A stretch of DNA of 64,000 nucleotides from Limanda limanda (Eukaryota > Chordata > Actinopteri > Pleuronectiformes > Pleuronectidae). Every line of letters starts with the position of its first letter. The first letter of the stretch is position 1. A program made the position numbers and the translations under genes. This document shows, one piece after another, positions 1-10,132 of the stretch. The notes below the pieces were generated by a model. It searched no databases. It saw only the letters and a list, made by a program, of their open reading frames with translations, and was not told the origin of the DNA. The DNA lies in assembly GCF_963576545.1 (NCBI RefSeq), contig NC_083656.1:3674186-3738185 (forward strand). Reading direction: 5' to 3'.

Positions 1-503
1 CAGTGGAAACAAGTTTTCAAGTTCAGTCCTGCTTCAGAACTGCTTGAGTTTTATGATGAGTAGAAACATTTGCTGCCCCGGTGATCAGTGTCTCAACCTT
101 CATCGTCTGTCTCCAGGCATTAACCATGTGAAGGCTGTGGTAAAACAACCATTGCCAGGGTTATTGGCAAAATGCTGAAAGCCAGGCACGCAAAGTGTAA
201 CAGCCAACGGCCCCAAGATCCTCAACAAATACATTGGGGAGTCTGAGGCCAATGTGCGGCTGCTGTTTGCAGACGCTGAGGAGGAGCAGAAGAGGGTGAG
301 GACCCTTTACAGTTTACAGTCACGTGAGTGTTTATACAGGTTTTATTCAATCGATCTTTTATTATTAAACAAATAATGTTTACAAACGTTATTTTTCTTC
401 CTCAATCACTGGATCAGTCTTTTGACATTATATTGAACTTGGCTACAGCGCTGGGTGAACACCTACTACTACAGACAACAAAGGATGACCTTGAGTGCGG
501 AGC
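1..503 (+). repeat. Direct duplicate of 8187-8716 (NSF intron-exon-intron block)
   Basis: This block matches 8187-8716 at a constant offset of 8186 bases up to the exon, then with small indels. It contains an NSF exon plus both flanking introns, so it is a genomic segmental duplication and not a processed copy. The match ends in both copies shortly after a shared ggatgacc sequence near 487 and 8697. Confidence 0.85.
117..295 (+). pseudogene. NSF copy A: D1 Walker A exon, broken
   Basis: The exon follows a good acceptor (ctgtctccag) and ends at a gtgagg donor. Its reading resembles the NSF D1 exon with the P-loop (GPPGCGKT), the K-Y-I-G-E-S pore-loop segment and the [10 protein letters not shown] tail. 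Compared with the matching exon at 8303-8506, exactly 25 bases encoding most of GVLLYGPPG are missing. A second lesion, extra bases after the RHAK codons, is shared with 8303-8506 and also shifts the frame. It cannot encode an active ATPase module. Confidence 0.85.
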
Positions 504-539
504 AGATTTTTGTAAATAAATCATACATTTATTTTGTGT

Positions 540-1720
540 GTGCAAGGCAAATAGCCACCAAGCTAGCTACCTAATGGCAGCAATGGTGTTAGCTACAAGT
601 GAGTTTAAAGAGGCGGGTGAAATTTGCCTAAAACGCCTATTTGAGGACACCCAAATTATATTGAAAGCTGTTCTTGAACCATTTGGAGTACATGCATAAT
701 ATTGGTCTCTTTTAAAAGGTAAGATTCTGATCTTTCCCCCCCAACAGTCAGAATCACTCTTAGTGCTATTGGCATTGAGTAATAGCAGTTGGCACACAGT
801 GAGGTAGAAGGTTTTTATTTTCGCCTGAATATTTTTGGTAAACAGAAGCCTGCAGATGACTCTAGCTGGGACTTATGAAATGGAAAACACAATGGGACCC
901 TAGCATGAAGCTTGACTAGTCCAAGTTTAAATTTGATAACAATACCACAGAAAATTAATATTTGACAAGATTTTTTCCTAAGCGCATGTCTAAGCGTTTC
1001 CACAAAGGCCATTTGGAGACTCCAAAGGACCCTGTGTAAACATGGTAACCAACCAGGCTAAAAAGGCAAATTTTACACTCAAAATCATACTTTTATATAA
1101 AGGAGACAAAACTGGTCATATGGTTTCAAATTTATACAAATAAACATCTTTCATATATTTTAGCAACATCTAACAGTCACGACGGGGACGGAACACTGAC
1201 GCACGGTGCTCTGGGACCAGCTGGACTCTATTGCGCAGTGATTTGCGTGGTGTCAACTTTTTTTACCCCCGTCAAACAGCACATCATTATTTAGGGAATT
1301 TCATTGGCTAAACGATACGCCAGTCATCAGAACAATCGGTTGCAATTGGCTCAGCCTTTACACGTAAGAAGAGGGGCGCGCACTGTCTGTCAACGAGGGG
1401 TCTCATTGGCTATTGTAGGCTGTGGACAACCCATGCCTTCTCCAATTGGGTCGAATGAGCTGTCAATCTAAAGTTCAGAGTGCAGCCACCATTTTGATAT
1501 CCAGAGAGCTGCTTTGTTTACTTGCTAACAGAAGTTAGAATGGAAAATAAGTCAAAGTTGGCACGTAGCTGCTGGCTACTCTGAGATTACGCATTGAAAG
1601 TTTCTTTTGAGGGGGGGGGTTATTGAGTGAGGAAAAAGAACCGGACAAACAAAAGCAACCTGTTAATATCTGTACGGGCGAATTCGGCCACAGTTTAAAT
1701 TTTTCTAGGTTTAGCTTAAG
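540..1720. other. No gene recognised; diverged non-coding DNA
   Basis: Only short open frames occur here and none resembles a known protein. A poly-G run lies at 1612-1619. The stretch separates the first D1 exon of copy A from the next NSF fragment and probably contains degenerate transposon sequence. Confidence 0.5.
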
Positions 1721-1722
1721 AA

Positions 1723-1773
1723 AGATTGGCAAGATGCTCAAAATCCGAGAGCCAAAGATTGTCAATGGCCCCG
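1723..1773 (+). pseudogene. Orphan half-exon of NSF D1 (IGKMLKIREPK...NGPE)
   Basis: About 50 bases read IGKMLKIREPK followed by IVNGPE, the part of NSF D1 just after the P-loop. It has no acceptor of its own, and at about 1773 it is joined directly to intron sequence that leads into the D2 exon at 1814. Its NGPE is closer to canonical NSF than the corresponding part of copy D (37519-37718). It therefore came from a different NSF copy. Confidence 0.75.
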
Positions 1774-1813
1774 AGGAAAACTTAAATTAACAACACGTCT
1801 TCCTCTCCTCCAG

Positions 1814-2480
1814 GCGTTTGGTACCAACCAGGAGGACTTTGGCGGACATATCATGAATGGTATCATCTGGCAAACACACGGCCCTCGTCTCCGTGCTCCT
1901 GGAAGGTAGAACACGTGGACATGAGCACACACATCGTCAGTCAATGTTCAGCTGTTTAACACAAACTGAACTGCAGTATGTCCTGTTCTATTTGATCATT
2001 CACACGTACACCGAACAGCGGTAAAACAGTGCTGGAAGCTAAGATTGCGGAATACTCGGAGTTTCCGATCATGTTTATTTCCCCCGACAACATGATCTGA
2101 TACTCAGAGATCAGAAAATGCCAAGCCATGGAAGAGGTAACACTTGACACCTGGATATTTTTCAAATGTTCTCCTGAAAGTCCTGAAACAAATGTCTAGA
2201 AAAGTTCAGGTTTTTTTTTAAATATGGGAGTCGTGAAAAGGCCACAAAGACAAATATCTTACGTACGTTGTTTTTTTTTTATAGAAACAGCTTTGGAATC
2301 ATAACTAACAAATCTTTACTAAAACCATTACTTTTTGTGCGTCCTGATGATACATAATTCCAGTTGTGTTGGTTTGATTTAGACCTGATTGAACTTTTAT
2401 TTTCCTGTAAGAGATATTTCGAGATGCCTACAGATCCCAGCTGTGCTGTATTGTGATGGACGACATTGAGGGCTTGTTGG
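1814..2480 (+). pseudogene. NSF copy A: three D2 exons, disrupted
   Basis: Three D2 exons lie in order. 1814-1905 reads AFGTNQEDFGGHIMNG and then loses the middle of the exon before a remnant of its SVLLEG end. 2006-2136 is the D2 Walker A exon (NSGKTVLEAKIAEYSEFP), with an in-frame TGA replacing a Gly codon after NMI; its acceptor reads cacac where copies B and E read cacag. 2414-2480 reads IFRDAYRSQLCC and VMDDIEGLL (Walker B), and its donor has changed from gtaagt to gtcatc. The block lies before the D1 exons of the same copy, so the exon order is scrambled. Confidence 0.85.
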
Positions 2481-2598
2481 GTCATCAGTCATCAATGTCA
2501 ACAGTCATGCTTCAAGCTCTGTGGCTGCTGTAAACACATGTTTTCATGTTGCATATAGTCACTATTATCTTTATCATCCTCGTCTCTCTGCTGAGCAG

Positions 2599-3317
2599 CT
2601 CGGTGCAAGCAGCGACCTCTACCTCATCATCTTCGATGAGATCGATGCGATCTGCAGGAAGCGCAGCATGGTCAGCAGCAACAGCGAGGCAAGACAAGGG
2701 GTGGTCAACCAGCTGCTGGCCAAGATGGACGGAGTGGAGCAGCTCAACAACATCCTGGTCATAGGTGCTCAACAAACACACACACAAAGACTCTCTGATG
2801 TCATGTGCACTTATCTCCTCTGTCTCATTCGTCTTCTCCCCTCTGCTTTCCCTTCTTTTTCCCGATCTGTCCATCTGCTCCTGCCTCAGGGATGACCAAC
2901 AGGATGGATAAAATGGACAAGGCCTTTTTAAGACCAGGCCGTTTAGAGGTGCAAATAGAGATTGGTGAGAAAAGAACCACAATTTCAAGATGGCAGCACT
3001 TGTATTGGTATATTTTTTCTTTGATGTACAACAGGAGGATTCAACATCCATCTTTATTTACAGTCTATAATCTAGACAGGCAACAACAATGACCTAATGC
3101 ACCAATTCAAGTACAATTTACAATTAAACTTCCATTATCGTTTTCTGTCAAGGTTACCGGATGAAAAGGGCCGAAGAGAGATCCTCAACATCCACCTAGC
3201 ACTGATGTTAAAGAACAACATGCTGGAGGACGTGAATGTTGAGGATCTGGTCGCGAAGACGAACCACTTCACCGCTGCCAAACTGGAGGGTCTGGTTAGG
3301 GCTGCCCAGTCCAGACA
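2599..3317 (+). pseudogene. NSF copy A: D1 Walker B to helical-lid exons
   Basis: Three D1 exons are present. 2599-2764 has Walker [12 protein letters not shown] and [17 protein letters not shown]. 2890-2964 is [17 protein letters not shown] with the arginine-finger region. 3153-3317 is LPDEKGRREILNIH through [11 protein letters not shown]. Individually they read cleanly, and 2599-2764 keeps the catalytic DE that copies D and E lack. The acceptor of the last exon reads caagg instead of caggg, so the AG moves by one base and shifts the frame. The exons are real NSF sequence but not part of a working gene. Confidence 0.85.
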
Positions 3318-3349
3318 GTAAGGCAATATCTAACGTTCAGAATCCTCAG

Positions 3350-3640
3350 CTGCTGTTTTATTCAACCTTACAATGGCTAAGAAGCCCGAATTCTTTTTTA
3401 AGATGAAGATTATATTAATGTTCCATATGGAATAGAAAAGAGAACTGCTAAAGTACTGCTGAGTTGCAGCACCACTGTTTGTTTTTTTATGAATAAAAAA
3501 AGAATACATGTTAAATGTATATATCCGTCTTTTGTCATGAATCTTTTTGTTCTCACAAAAATATACTGTGAAAATCGGTAATATGTGATTAATCATGATT
3601 AATCCACAGAAACCTGTGATTAATTTGATTAAAATAGTAA
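3350..3640 (+). repeat. Direct duplicate of about 10985-11275
   Basis: The stretch starting with a caatggctaagaagcc sequence is almost identical to 10985-11275. In copy A it follows a D1 exon. At 10985 it follows the SGNH-hydrolase fragment. It belongs to the large copy A/copy B duplication. Confidence 0.8.
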
Positions 3641-3665
3641 TAGGAAGGTAATGATTTATTGTTAA

Positions 3666-3806
<141 letters not shown>

Positions 3807-3826
3807 TGACAGAAAGAGGTGTCTGT

Positions 3827-3873
3827 AAAGTCTTTGGGTTCTGGGGGGAGTGTGATTGCAAAGCTGAAACTTT

Positions 3874-3904
<31 letters not shown>

Positions 3905-3930
3905 TGAGCCACGGAAAAGATTGATATTGA
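3827..3930 (+). pseudogene. 18S rRNA fragment in NSF intron (copy 1 of 3)
   Basis: The sequence carries the highly conserved 18S small-subunit run ggaattgacggaagggcacc and the upstream agtctttgggttctgggggg stretch. It then jumps to the 18S segment near acggaaaagattga. About 45 bases of 18S between the two blocks are missing. It is joined directly to NSF intron sequence on both sides. It is far too short to be a functional rRNA. Confidence 0.8.
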
Positions 3931-4063
3931 AATTCATTGTAAACAGGAAAACAACCATGTTTGATATAGATTTTCTTTTTCATTTCAGAAAATGCAGTAT
4001 ATTCAAGTTTAGCTGCTGTGACATGTTATAACATAACTATAATCAGTATTGAACTAGTGGAAA

Positions 4064-4123
4064 GGACGGGCAGTTGCTCGTGAAGCAAACCATGAACTGT
4101 GAACGCAAGCCTCTCGTCTCCGT
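4064..4123 (+). pseudogene. NSF copy A: remnant of D2 exon end
   Basis: The segment resembles the 3' part of the exon encoding VKQ-MNSDRTPLVSVLLEG (compare 12371-12440), but it has substitutions and is cut off by a stop (gtaagtactc). It lies downstream of the exon it should precede, further evidence for scrambling. Confidence 0.55.
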
Positions 4124-4298
4124 GTAAGTACTCAGGAAAGTGATACGTGTTAGGAGTGCCTGAAGTATAGCCAAGTATTTCACAATTTCATCGATAATTT
4201 CCAGATTTCCATCTGTTTGATCTGAATCTGTATGTCGTAGGTGGGAATTTGGAATTTCAGATTATGTTACACATATTTCTTCATTTGGGTTCACAGGC

Positions 4299-4896
4299 CA
4301 AGAATCACCTCACTGAGAAGGAGAGGAAGGAGGTGGCTCATGCGATGTGCCAAGACCCCACTACAGCAGAAAAATTATATGTAGCTCTGCCAGACAAAGA
4401 AATTGCATACCAAACCAGAAAACTGAGGATGAAAGCCCTCAAGGAGGCTTTTGCTAAATCCTCGCAAGTTAACAATGACACTGATGACTCCTTAGCCTTA
4501 CCAGATGACAAATCTGAGGATACACCGGAGACAAGCTCAGATGATGAGGAAGTCATCTTTGATGAAGCACCTGAGTCAAGCTCATCATTGTCCTCTGACG
4601 AGAAGTTGACATTGATGAATAGAAGAAACAAGAGGCTTTATGGGATTTCTGAACCTGAGGACGAATCATCAGAGGATGAGCCCCCATCTTTTCCAGCTCC
4701 TTCAAGTCAAAAGTCCAATAAGAAGTTGGACTTCTCAACCGACTGTTCAGTCCAAAAAAGGATGTCACATCTTGTGGTAGTTTCACCTTCGAAGTGTTTT
4801 GTGTCAGTGGAACGGATGAAGAGATCTTTTGAAAACTTCTATTTAAACAAAAGAAAGGCAAAATTCAGAAGGTTGGAGGAAGAGCACAAAAGTTGA
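4299..4896 (+). CDS. C-terminal fragment of a tyrosine-recombinase-like element protein
   Basis: An open frame runs from at least 4249 to a TGA at 4894. A likely acceptor (gggttcacag) places the coding start of this last exon at 4299. The first 60 residues, including MCQDPTTAEKLYVALPDKE and TRKLRMKALKEAF, resemble the end of transposon-borne tyrosine recombinases such as Cryptons, where a Tyr follows a conserved H/D-x-TA-x-x-Y pattern; this is recognition from memory. The rest is acidic and low in complexity (Ser, Asp, Glu), ending in a basic KRKAKFRRLEEEHKS. No RNase H, RT or other domain is visible. It is probably a decayed or truncated element gene. Confidence 0.35.
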
Positions 4897-4898
4897 AG

Positions 4899-5360
4899 TC
4901 AACTTTTAAGAAGAGTCGTCTTCCACCCCTAGGAGGAAGAGAGGAGATTCCAGAAACCCTGGTTGAAGAGGAAGTAGGAAGGGGGCAGATTGTGAAAACC
5001 CTGGTTGAAGAGACTCCTCTTCCACCCAGAGGAGTGGAGGAGGAGATTCCAGAAACCCCGGTTGAAGAGGAAGGAGTGAAGGAGGAGATTCCAGAAACCC
5101 TGTTTGAAGAGGAAGTAGGAAGGGGGGAGATTCTGGAAGCTCAGGTTAAAGAGAGTCCTCTTCCACCCAGAGGAGTGGAGGAGTAGATTCCAGAAACCCC
5201 GGTTGAAGAGGGAGGAGGATGGTGGGCGATTCTGGAAGCTCAGGTTGAAGAGACTCCTCTTCCACCAGGAGGAGAGGAGGAGATTCCAGAGACCCCAGTT
5301 GAAGACATGCCTGAAACCCCAGTCATCAACTCCTGTGCAGTTGAAGATTCAGGAAACCCA
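4899..5360 (+). repeat. Coding-like minisatellite, acidic EEIPETPVEEE repeats
   Basis: A degenerate tandem repeat encodes units such as GVEEEIPETPVEEE and ETPLPPRGVEEE. It begins a few bases after the TGA of the upstream frame, in another frame, so a frameshift may have split one longer acidic protein. This frame has no good ATG start. It ends at a TAG (5184-5186), but the DNA repeat continues to about 5360. Confidence 0.7.
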
Positions 5361-5369
5361 AATTGAAGG

Positions 5370-6100
5370 TCACTGAAACCCCTGTTTTCGAGTTCTTTGT
5401 TGGATAGCAAGTAATCAAGTTTGAGGAAATATTATGATTATGTTGAAAAAAAATTCAAGATGTCCATAAAAGCTATTATATTTGTGGTCTGTTAGTGTCT
5501 GTGTTCCAAAATGTCAATTATGTTCCAAAAATAAATTATTCATGTATGACCTTTTCAGGTAACAAGCTGTGAGTCCATTTTTTTAATTTTTTTTTATGAA
5601 AGGCATGAATCAATGTCACCTTGTTTAAGTATATTTTGTCAATATATTGGATATTTATATCTAGACTTTTATAGATGTATTTTTAATTTCAAATCCCTAC
5701 AGCTGTAAGTTCAAGAAGTATGTCAGATAAAAAAAAGAATTTCCTAAAAACCTTGAGTATGCTATCGTTTTTTCATTTTTTTCAAATTATCTTTAATTTT
5801 TAAATTTTTAAATTAAAAACATGAATATATGAACCCGTGTAATATTTGAATAGCTTAGTATTGAATGCACAATATCAGGGTAGTTATGTTTATACATGGC
5901 ACTAGGCCCAATTTAATATAAAACACAATTTTATACAATATATATAGTAGGGGGTCCCTGCTCCATCTCCACCTGTTTGGGGGTCCTTGGCCTGAAAAAC
6001 GTTGAAGACCCCTGTCTTACACTCTTTGTGTTGGTAATATACCGACAATTTACAGGACCCACCCAAACATTTCTTTTCCCATACACACGGACTTTAACCG
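5370..6100. other. AT-rich non-coding stretch
   Basis: No gene is visible. The stretch is AT-rich with several poly-T and poly-A runs and one AATAAA near 5530, which could serve as a poly(A) signal for the upstream acidic reading frame. Confidence 0.5.
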
Positions 6101-6104
6101 TAGA

Positions 6105-6480
6105 ATTGACCATTCACTTCGGACTTTAACCCAAGAATCGACCATTAACTATTGGACTTTAACCGAAGAATCGACCATTAACTATCGGACTTTAACCGAA
6201 GAATCGACCATTAACTATCGGACTTTAACCGAAGAATCGACCATTAACTATCGGACTTTAACCGAAGAATCGACCATTAACTATCGGACTTTAACCAAAG
6301 AATCGACCATTAACTATCGGACTTTAACCCAAGAATTGACCATTAACTATCGGACTTTAACCGAAGAATCGACCATTAACTATCGGACTTTAACCGAAGA
6401 ATCAAACATTAACTATCTGACTTTAACCCAAGAATTGACCATTTACTATCGGACTTTAACCGAAGAATCGACCATTCAAG
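6105..6480 (+). repeat. 33-bp minisatellite, about 11 units
   Basis: A tandem repeat with a 33-base unit built around ttaactatcggactttaacc. Because 33 is divisible by 3, one frame is open and reads TINYRTLTEES repeated (ATG at 6336, stop after 6551). Outer units are more diverged than inner ones, as in minisatellites that homogenise internally. Nothing suggests that the open frame is translated. Confidence 0.9.
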
Positions 6481-6559
6481 AAACCTTTGAACACTTTACA
6501 ATGCTTTTAGTTGATCTTATAAATTTGGTTTTGACTACGTGTCTGTTTCGTTGATTATT

Positions 6560-7960
6560 CACAGTTTTTTAGAGTCTTCAATACAGAGGATTTTATGAAA
6601 AGGGTTCCTCCTCACCTGATTTATCAGACCGGTCACTGTGAACAACAAACTCAAGGACACATGGAAATGTGTTTCTTACTCGTCCGAATCGGTCAACAAC
6701 CTTTCATCTTGTTGCGGGTGGAAATCAAAGGCAGGAGTCGTCGTTCTCAAGGTAAAATTTAGAAGGTTTATTCAGAGGTCACAGGTCAGGAAAATTGCGG
6801 TGTCCAGCAAATGGTCATGCATGGACCACTAATCATACGCAGTAAGCTGCTCAGGGAAAAATGGCGCTTACACAAAGTGCGTACATAGCTTATATATTGA
6901 TATACTGGGCGTGACAGCAGGGACTCCCGACACTAACTATTACCCAGTGTTTGCTTCTAACCTGGCGGTATTATAGAAACATTGTCATGATAGAAGTGGA
7001 ATTAAAGTCGTGACGGCGGGTTCTTGCACTGTTATCACCGCAGTTAGCATGGTGGCTAGCCCGCTAGCGCCGTTTTGAAAGCTCGTTCTAACCGTATGTG
7101 ACCGTGCACACATGCCGTCAGTGCTCTAACGAGCCACCGTCAGCCGGACAACTCCGCTGGCTTAACACACACGTCACATTAATCGTAGAATCGTAGTTGT
7201 GTTTGGGTTTGATGCTACAGGGAAGTAAACAGGAAGTTTGAGGTCCGGAAATGACGTCAAACAGAAATGACGTTGTACGGAAATGATGTCGTCCGCGGAC
7301 CAATCACAGCCAAGAGCTGTCCGTGGGGTCTCTGACATGAAGACGGATAGTTAGAAAAATCAGAGGTGTACGAAAAGCTGTCCGAGGCGAACGGAGAGGG
7401 CGTTCCACGACGGATAGGGCGGTCTTATCTATCCGTTTTAAAAAATACTTACAAGCATAAATTTGCCTTAAGTCCACAGTATTTATCAAGACACAGGGTG
7501 CAACACAGAGGTGGTTATTTTCTTTGATGGAAATAAGCAATTGGCCAGATGTATACTGTTTCCTCAAAGTGCAGTTTTTTGCAAGCATATCACTGTTGAG
7601 AGAAAGTCCACTCCACCAGGTGTCCCACCACTGTGCCCTTATCAAACAGGGAGTCTCTCACAGTGGAGAGACACAGCAGATTAGACTTAGAGGAGGTTTT
7701 CATATCTTTTTCTCATAATATTTCATGAAATAGTTCATTGTGTTAGTTCTGGCACGTCCTCTCTCATGTGCTCTGTGTGGTTGTGCTCTGTGTCTGACCC
7801 TGCATCTGAGTCAAGAAGTTATACATCACTCCAATTAAAAGAAACAGTTGTATTGTTGATTCTACAGACTATACAGCTAATATTGATTCACAGGATATAA
7901 ATGTAGGTAAAATATAGTCATAAGATAGAGAACAAAACATAGATATCTCAACAGAAGCAA
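6560..7960. other. No gene recognised
   Basis: Only short random-looking frames occur. The stretch includes palindromic-like runs (gctagcccgctagc near 7054) and a variant repeated several times (aaatgacgtc near 7250-7290), but no known protein or RNA. Confidence 0.4.
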
Positions 7961-7964
7961 AACC

Positions 7965-8069
7965 AAAGTCTTCGGGTTCTGGGGGAGTATGGTTGCAAAG
8001 CTGAAAGTTAAAGGAATTGACGGAAAGGCACCACCAGGAGTTGAACCACGGAAAGGATTGACAGATTGA
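7965..8069 (+). pseudogene. 18S rRNA fragment in NSF intron (copy 2 of 3)
   Basis: Same composite as at 3827 and 12131: an 18S stretch containing ggaattgacgg and caccaccaggagtt, joined to a later 18S block acggaaaggattgacagattga. The shared internal deletion shows that all three come from one ancestral fragment. It is followed by the intron sequence that leads into the NSF D1 exon at 8303. Confidence 0.8.
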
Positions 8070-8302
8070 AATTCATTGTAAACAGGAAAACAACCATGTG
8101 TGATATAGATTTTCTTTTTCATTTCAGAAAATGTTCAAGTTAAGCTGCTGTGACATGTTATTACATAACTATAACTAGTATTGAACCAGTGGAAACAAGT
8201 TTTCAAGTTCAGTCCTGCTTCAGAACTGCTGGAGCTTTATGATGAGTAGAAACATTTGCTGCCCCGGTGATCAGTGTCTCTCCCTTGTTCGTCTGTCTCC
8301 AG

Positions 8303-8506
8303 GCATTAACCATGTGAAGGGAGTCCTGCTCTACGGACCCCCAGGCTGTGGTAAAACAACCATTGCCAGGGTTATTGGCAAATTGCTGAAGGCCAGGCAC
8401 GTAAAGTGTAATAGCCAACGGCCCCGAGATCCTCAACAAATATGTTGGGGAGTCTGAGGCCAATGTGCGGCTGCTGTTTGCAGACGCTGAGGAGGAGCAG
8501 AAGAGG
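8303..8506 (+). pseudogene. NSF copy B: D1 Walker A exon, frameshifted
   Basis: The exon has a good acceptor and a gtgagg donor and encodes [20 protein letters not shown] with an intact P-loop. After KARHVK the frame is lost: the exon is 204 bases against 200 in copy D, a net gain of four bases. In the shifted frame it continues with [21 protein letters not shown]. The lesion is shared with copy A, so it predates the A/B duplication. Confidence 0.85.
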
Positions 8507-8828
8507 GTGAGGACCCTTTACAGTTTACAGTCACATCAGTGTTTATACAGGTTTTTACTTCAATCAATCTTTTATTATTAAACAAATAATGTTGACAAAC
8601 GTTATTTTTCTTCTTCAATCACTGGATCAGTCTTTTGACATTATATTGAACTTGGCTACAGCGCTGGGTGAACACCTACTACTACAGACAACAAAGGATG
8701 ACCTCAAGTGCGGAGCGTTTCCGTGTTTTCGTGACAAGGCTTCGTGTAAACGCGATAAACATAAGTACCGATCCAAAAATGTTTCCGGATTCCGGCAATC
8801 CAGGTTACATATGGAAGTCAGTAAATAC

Positions 8829-9241
8829 ATACATTACATACATACATATATACATGCATGCATAAATTAATAGATAGATTGATAAATTACAGTTCATAGA
8901 GAATGAATAGGGGATTATTTCAGTTTTCTTTTTGGTTTTAGGAATGTTCTGTTGAATACATAGACAGCATAAACAGCCAGTTGTGAGAGGAAACCAGACC
9001 CGGCCATTTAGAGTCTCCCTGCCAGTCCTACAGAAAGGACAACCTGGACAAACACATGACGTCTGAGCATCACAGAATAGCCTGTCAGCGCCGGTTAGAA
9101 ATCCAATGTAAAGTTCAAAATCATTAAAAGAAACACATTAACATCACGATTCCTTTAAGTTTTTGTGTCCCCCCCCCGTGACGCTCTGCCGCCACCGTGG
9201 CGCCCCCCCCCCCCAAAGCTGTAAACCTAGGGGAAACACTG
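8829..9241 (-). mobile_element. Dispersed DNA-transposon-like repeat, empty hAT target
   Basis: A repeat copy that matches 16945-18850 apart from one insertion. Read on the minus strand it starts cagtgtttcccctaggttta at 9240, like the terminal repeat of some fish hAT elements. No matching second terminus is visible, so it looks truncated. The site gttttagg at 8935-8942 is the unoccupied form of the hAT target at 17050. Confidence 0.6.
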
Positions 9242-9249
9242 GATTGCGC

Positions 9250-10110
9250 ACTACTAGGTTTTGTTGGAGCTCAATGTATGAATGTCAAGATACAGGAGAC
9301 AAAGGTAGCTTTTAAATATAATTTGTATTTGTACTTAACAAAAAAGCAGTAATACAAAGGTTCAACAAAAATAAATATTTCTCAGTTAATTTCAGCTCAT
9401 TAACATTATTTCTGTTCAGACAAATTAATTCATTCCATGCACATCAATTCAGTTCATGCATATATAATTTATAATATAAAAAACCTGACCTACAAAAGGT
9501 CATTGAGGAAGGAAAATAGTTCCAAAGAATTCAGGATTATAGCTACAACATACAAACCTTGCAAACAAATATATCCAGGGCTATTAAGGACAAGCCTTAC
9601 AGAGTAAGTGTAAGTAAACATTCACACCAACATCACTAAATGATAAGTGATTCCCCAAAGGGGCTTTGCATTCAATCAATCAAAATGTATTTGTATAGCC
9701 CATATTCCCTGGGCTCCCGGCTGCACGGGACAAGACGAGGGGCTGCTAGTTGTTGCTAAGCTACGTGCTAAGCTAGGTGACTCCGCGGCTAGCGGGGGCC
9801 GGCTAACTAAAGCTAACGGAGGTTCTAAGCTGCGGAGCCGAGCTTCTAGGTCGCCAAGCCTCTCGCTTCCATCGCTACCAACACACTGCATTTATTACAT
9901 GTAGCACTACTGTTAATGGAGGCGGAGGAGTCAGTGAACATTTGACACTCGGAGCAAGAGGGAGCGAGAGAAGACATCGCTGCTGTCATAGAGGTACCAT
10001 CACTGGGAGTGAATCGAATCCACCAATCACTGGAGTCTACATATTTATAAATAAGACACATTTGCGCGGCAGGTTGACGCTTCCACCGGGATATATAAAT
10101 AACAGGGTTA
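9250..10110. other. Unassigned sequence upstream of SGNH fragment
   Basis: No gene is visible. A GC-rich part (9690-9890) could be the 5' part of the retroelement whose hydrolase fragment follows at 10133, but no retroelement coding domain can be read in it. Confidence 0.35.
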
Positions 10111-10132
10111 ATGGCTGAGGTCTGTATTCACC

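Noticed and set aside
2512..3051. Minus-strand frame of 179 codons
   Set aside because: Shadow of the NSF D1 exons on the plus strand; no recognisable protein.
3827..3930. Functional rRNA gene
   Set aside because: Only about 105 bases of 18S with an internal deletion, embedded in a pseudogene intron.
6105..6480. Possible CRISPR array
   Set aside because: The repeat is continuous with no unique spacers, and the DNA is vertebrate.
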